The translations under genes were made by a program, and so were the position numbers. A stretch of 13,056 nucleotides of DNA from Actinomycetes bacterium (lineage in GTDB: Bacteria > Actinomycetota > Acidimicrobiia > Acidimicrobiales > UBA8190): assembly GCA_021798135.1 (NCBI GenBank), contig JAJZYI010000061.1, positions 1 to 13,056 of the forward strand. Reading direction: 5' to 3'. The notes beneath the pieces were generated by a model. The model did no database searches. It had not been told where the DNA came from and saw only the letters and a program-made list of their open reading frames with translations. Of this stretch, positions 11,269-13,056 are shown piece by piece. Positions within the stretch are counted from its first letter, which is position 1. Every line of letters starts with the position of its first letter.

Positions 11269-12960
11269 GTGCAGCGCCGATCGTGGTGGGGCTGGGGGGC
11301 CGAGGGGGCGGGCCTGTCCGACGCCGAGGTCGACGGGCTGGCCGGCCTGCTGGGGGAGCGCTTCGGCCTCGACGGCCGTCGGCAGCGGGCCCCGGACCCG
11401 GCGCAGCTCGCCCTGGTGCGGCCGAGGGTGGCCGTGCCGTCGTCGCTGGCCGGCCTCGCCAGCAGCTCGCCGCCCGACCGGGCCGCGCACAGCATGGGGA
11501 AGTCCTACCGGGACGTGGTCCGCGGCCTGCGCGGGCAGGTCGACCACCCGCCCGACGCCGTGGTCCGCCCCTCGTCCGACGCCGAGCTGGCCGCGGTGCT
11601 CGACTGGTGCTCGACGGCACGCGTGGCGGCGGTGCCCTACGGGGGCGGCAGCAGCGTGGTCGGCGGCGTGGAGCCCGACGTGGGCGACGGGTTCGCCGGG
11701 GCGGTCTCGGTTGACCTGGGCCGCCTCGACCGGGTGCTCGAGGTGGACGGGGCGTCGCTGTCGGCCCGGGTGCAGGCCGGCGTGCTGGGCCCCTCGCTCG
11801 AGGAGCAGCTCCGCCCGTACGGGCTCACCCTGCGCCACTTCCCGCAGAGCTTCGAGTGGTCGTCGCTCGGCGGGTGGGTGGCCACCCGCGCCGGCGGCCA
11901 CTTCGCCACGGGGCCCACCCACATCGACGACCTGGTGCAGGCGCTGCGGGTGCTGACGCCGGCCGGCCCCGTCGAGACCCGGCGCCTCCCCGGGTCCGGC
12001 GCCGGGCCCTCGCCCGACCGCCTGTTCCTCGGGTCCGAGGGCGCCCTCGGCGTCGTGACCGAGGCGTGGGTCCGGGTCCGCCCGCGGCCGCGCTGGCGAG
12101 CCGGCGGCGCGTGCCGGTTCCCCACCTTCGAGGCGGGCGCCGCGGCGGTCCGGGCGCTCGCGCAGTCCGGCCTGGCGCCGTCGAACTGCCGGCTGGTCGA
12201 CGCTGTCGAGGCGCTCGTCAACGGGATCGGCGACGGGACGCACGCCGTGCTGCTGGTGGGCTTCGAGTCGGCGGACCACCCCGTCGGCGCGTGGGCGGCC
12301 CGTGCCGCCGAGCTGGTCGCCGACCACGGCGGCCGCCCGGACGGGCCGTGGGCCGGCCGGGGACCCGGCGAGCAGGGGGACGGCGGCGGCGCGGGCGGGG
12401 GTGGTGGTGCTGGCGGGGGTGGTGGTGCTGGCGGGGGCGGCGACGCCGGCGGGGGCGGCGACGCCGGCGCCGGCTGGCGCAGCGCCTTCATCCGGGCGCC
12501 CTACCTGCGTGACGCGCTGGTCCAGCTCGGCGTGCTGTGCGAGACCTTCGAGACGGCGGTGACCTGGGACCGCTGGCCCGCCCTGCACGACGCGGTCGGC
12601 CGGGCCGTGCGCGACGCCCTCGACGAGGTGGGCGCCTCGGCCGGCATGCTGACGTGCCGGTTCACCTACGCGTACCCCGACGGCCCGGCGCCGTACTACA
12701 CGGTGATCGCGCCCGCCCGGCGCGGCTCCGAGCTCGAGCAGTGGGCGACGGTCAAGGCCGCCGCCTCCGACGCCCTGCTGGCAGCAGGCGGGACCATCAC
12801 CCACCACCACGCCGTCGGCCGCGACCACCGCCCCTGGTACGACCGGCAGCGCCCCGACCTCTTCGCCGCCGCCCTGGCCGCCGCCAAGGACGTGCTCGAC
12901 CCGGCCGGCGTGCTCAACCCCGGCGTGTTGCTCGACCCCCGCCCCGCCCGGTCGGGGTGA
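11269..12960 (+). CDS. FAD-binding oxidase of the alkyl-dihydroxyacetonephosphate synthase (AGPS) family
   Basis: This encodes 563 residues. The N-terminus RRSWWGWG is typical of bacterial AGPS-like proteins. The PCMH-type FAD domain spans about 95-275: PDAVVRPSSDAELAAVLDWC, the loop PYGGGSSVVGG (123-133), FPQSFEWSSLGGWVATRAGG (191-210), PTHIDDLVQALRVLTPAGPV (216-235) and LGSEGALGVVTEAWVRVRP (254-272). The C-terminal domain has APYLRDALV (410-418), ETFETAVTWDRW (425-436), AYPDG (468-472), whose Tyr469 lines up with the catalytic Tyr of animal AGPS, and THHHAVGRDHRPWYDRQRP (511-529). Animal AGPS swaps the acyl chain of acyl-DHAP for a fatty alcohol, making the ether bond. Bacterial homologues may do this or may be general FAD oxidases, so substrate is uncertain. 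A Gly-rich insert (about 372-402) precedes the APYLRD motif. Start is GTG 11269; an overlapping ATG at 11261 is out of frame. Confidence 0.9.
   Translation: MQRRSWWGWGAEGAGLSDAEVDGLAGLLGERFGLDGRRQRAPDPAQLALVRPRVAVPSSLAGLASSSPPDRAAHSMGKSYRDVVRGLRGQVDHPPDAVVRPSSDAELAAVLDWCSTARVAAVPYGGGSSVVGGVEPDVGDGFAGAVSVDLGRLDRVLEVDGASLSARVQAGVLGPSLEEQLRPYGLTLRHFPQSFEWSSLGGWVATRAGGHFATGPTHIDDLVQALRVLTPAGPVETRRLPGSGAGPSPDRLFLGSEGALGVVTEAWVRVRPRPRWRAGGACRFPTFEAGAAAVRALAQSGLAPSNCRLVDAVEALVNGIGDGTHAVLLVGFESADHPVGAWAARAAELVADHGGRPDGPWAGRGPGEQGDGGGAGGGGGAGGGGGAGGGGDAGGGGDAGAGWRSAFIRAPYLRDALVQLGVLCETFETAVTWDRWPALHDAVGRAVRDALDEVGASAGMLTCRFTYAYPDGPAPYYTVIAPARRGSELEQWATVKAAASDALLAAGGTITHHHAVGRDHRPWYDRQRPDLFAAALAAAKDVLDPAGVLNPGVLLDPRPARSG
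12391..12468 (+). repeat. 18-bp tandem repeat coding a poly-Gly insert in the AGPS-like protein
   Basis: Four 18-base units (12391-12408, 12409-12426, 12427-12444 and 12445-12462) plus a partial unit encode AGGGGG, AGGGGG, AGGGGD, AGGGGD, AG. The unit is a multiple of three, so the frame is kept. The insert falls in a variable loop before the conserved W-x-S-x-F-x-x-APYLRD segment, and an acidic/Gly stretch (GPGEQGDGG) precedes it. Confidence 0.9.
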
Positions 12961-12967
12961 GCCCCGC

Positions 12968-13056
12968 GGTGCGGGCCGGCAGGCGCGGGTGCTCCGCACG
13001 GCGAGCCCGGGGGTGCGGGCCGGCAGGCGCGGGCGCTCCGCACGGCGAGCCCGGGG
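12968..13056. repeat. 44-bp tandem repeat with internal stem, downstream of the AGPS-like gene
   Basis: Two copies (12968-13011 and 13012-13055) differ at one base (T at 12990, C at 13034), and the match continues to the window edge, so more copies may follow. Each copy has GTGCGG and CCGCAC arms (12969-12974 with 12994-12999; 13013-13018 with 13038-13043) around a 19-base loop. It starts eight bases after the stop codon. It may help end or stabilise the transcript, but no T-tract is seen. Confidence 0.9.

Noticed and set aside
8714..11956. Very long open + strand frame (about 1080 codons) opposite glnD and reaching into the AGPS-like gene
   Set aside because: It is His/Arg/Gly/Gln-rich with no recognisable domain, it mirrors the glnD coding frame, and such open antisense frames are expected at this GC content. 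glnD explains the region fully.
10678..12999. Long - strand open frame (about 770 codons) opposite the AGPS-like gene
   Set aside because: It is antisense to well-matched AGPS motifs, shows low-complexity Arg/Ala/Gly translation and matches no family.

Overview
This is a chromosomal window from a very GC-rich bacterium. Codon third positions are almost all G or C, GTG starts are common, and several genes have a TAnnnT hexamer 6-7 bases before the start codon, as in leaderless actinobacterial transcripts. A uridylyltransferase/adenylyltransferase-type GlnD, an L,D-transpeptidase and an alkyl-DHAP-synthase-like flavoenzyme fit an actinobacterium. An Acidimicrobiia-like lineage is my best guess, but it is an inference from gene style and not proven. 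I see no rRNA, tRNA, transposase, integrase, phage gene or CRISPR array.

Region 1 (1-4604) is a molybdenum cofactor block. The 3' end of a mogA/moaB-type gene runs on the + strand into the window. Facing it on the - strand, in transcription order, are an unrecognised 131-residue protein, mobA, moaE, moeA, moaA and moaD. Together they cover cyclisation of GTP (MoaA, with MoaC not present here), sulfur transfer to make molybdopterin (MoaD+MoaE), adenylylation (MogA), molybdate insertion (MoeA) and GMP attachment (MobA). The genes are tightly packed: 4-base overlaps at hypothetical/mobA and moeA/moaA, and gaps of 2 and 22 bases elsewhere. The exception is a 126-base mobA-moaE gap, which holds a hairpin-bearing 29-bp tandem repeat followed by a likely leaderless promoter for moaE.

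Region 2 (4605-8842): a 332-base gene-free stretch with a 36-bp tandem duplication is followed by a - strand DUF4388 (PATAN-like) protein with a winged-helix-like middle and a long Ala/Pro/Gly tail. A divergent intergenic region with a CCACA-N5-TGTGG inverted repeat separates it from a + strand SAM-dependent methyltransferase. The methyltransferase converges on, and overlaps by 14 bases, a - strand membrane-anchored L,D-transpeptidase.

Region 3 (8843-13056): glnD (nitrogen signalling, - strand, no glnK/amtB beside it) is divergent from a + strand alkyl-DHAP-synthase-like FAD oxidoreductase. A 14-bp perfect palindrome abuts the start of the latter. The window ends in a 44-bp tandem repeat.

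I did not find a clear new multi-gene system. The most notable non-gene signal is a set of at least five unrelated short tandem repeat blocks (15, 18, 29, 36 and 44 bp units) in 13 kb, both between genes and inside coding regions. The strongest functional leads are the hypothetical protein heading the Moco cluster, the mobA gene with no canonical start codon, and the repeat/promoter arrangement between mobA and moaE.
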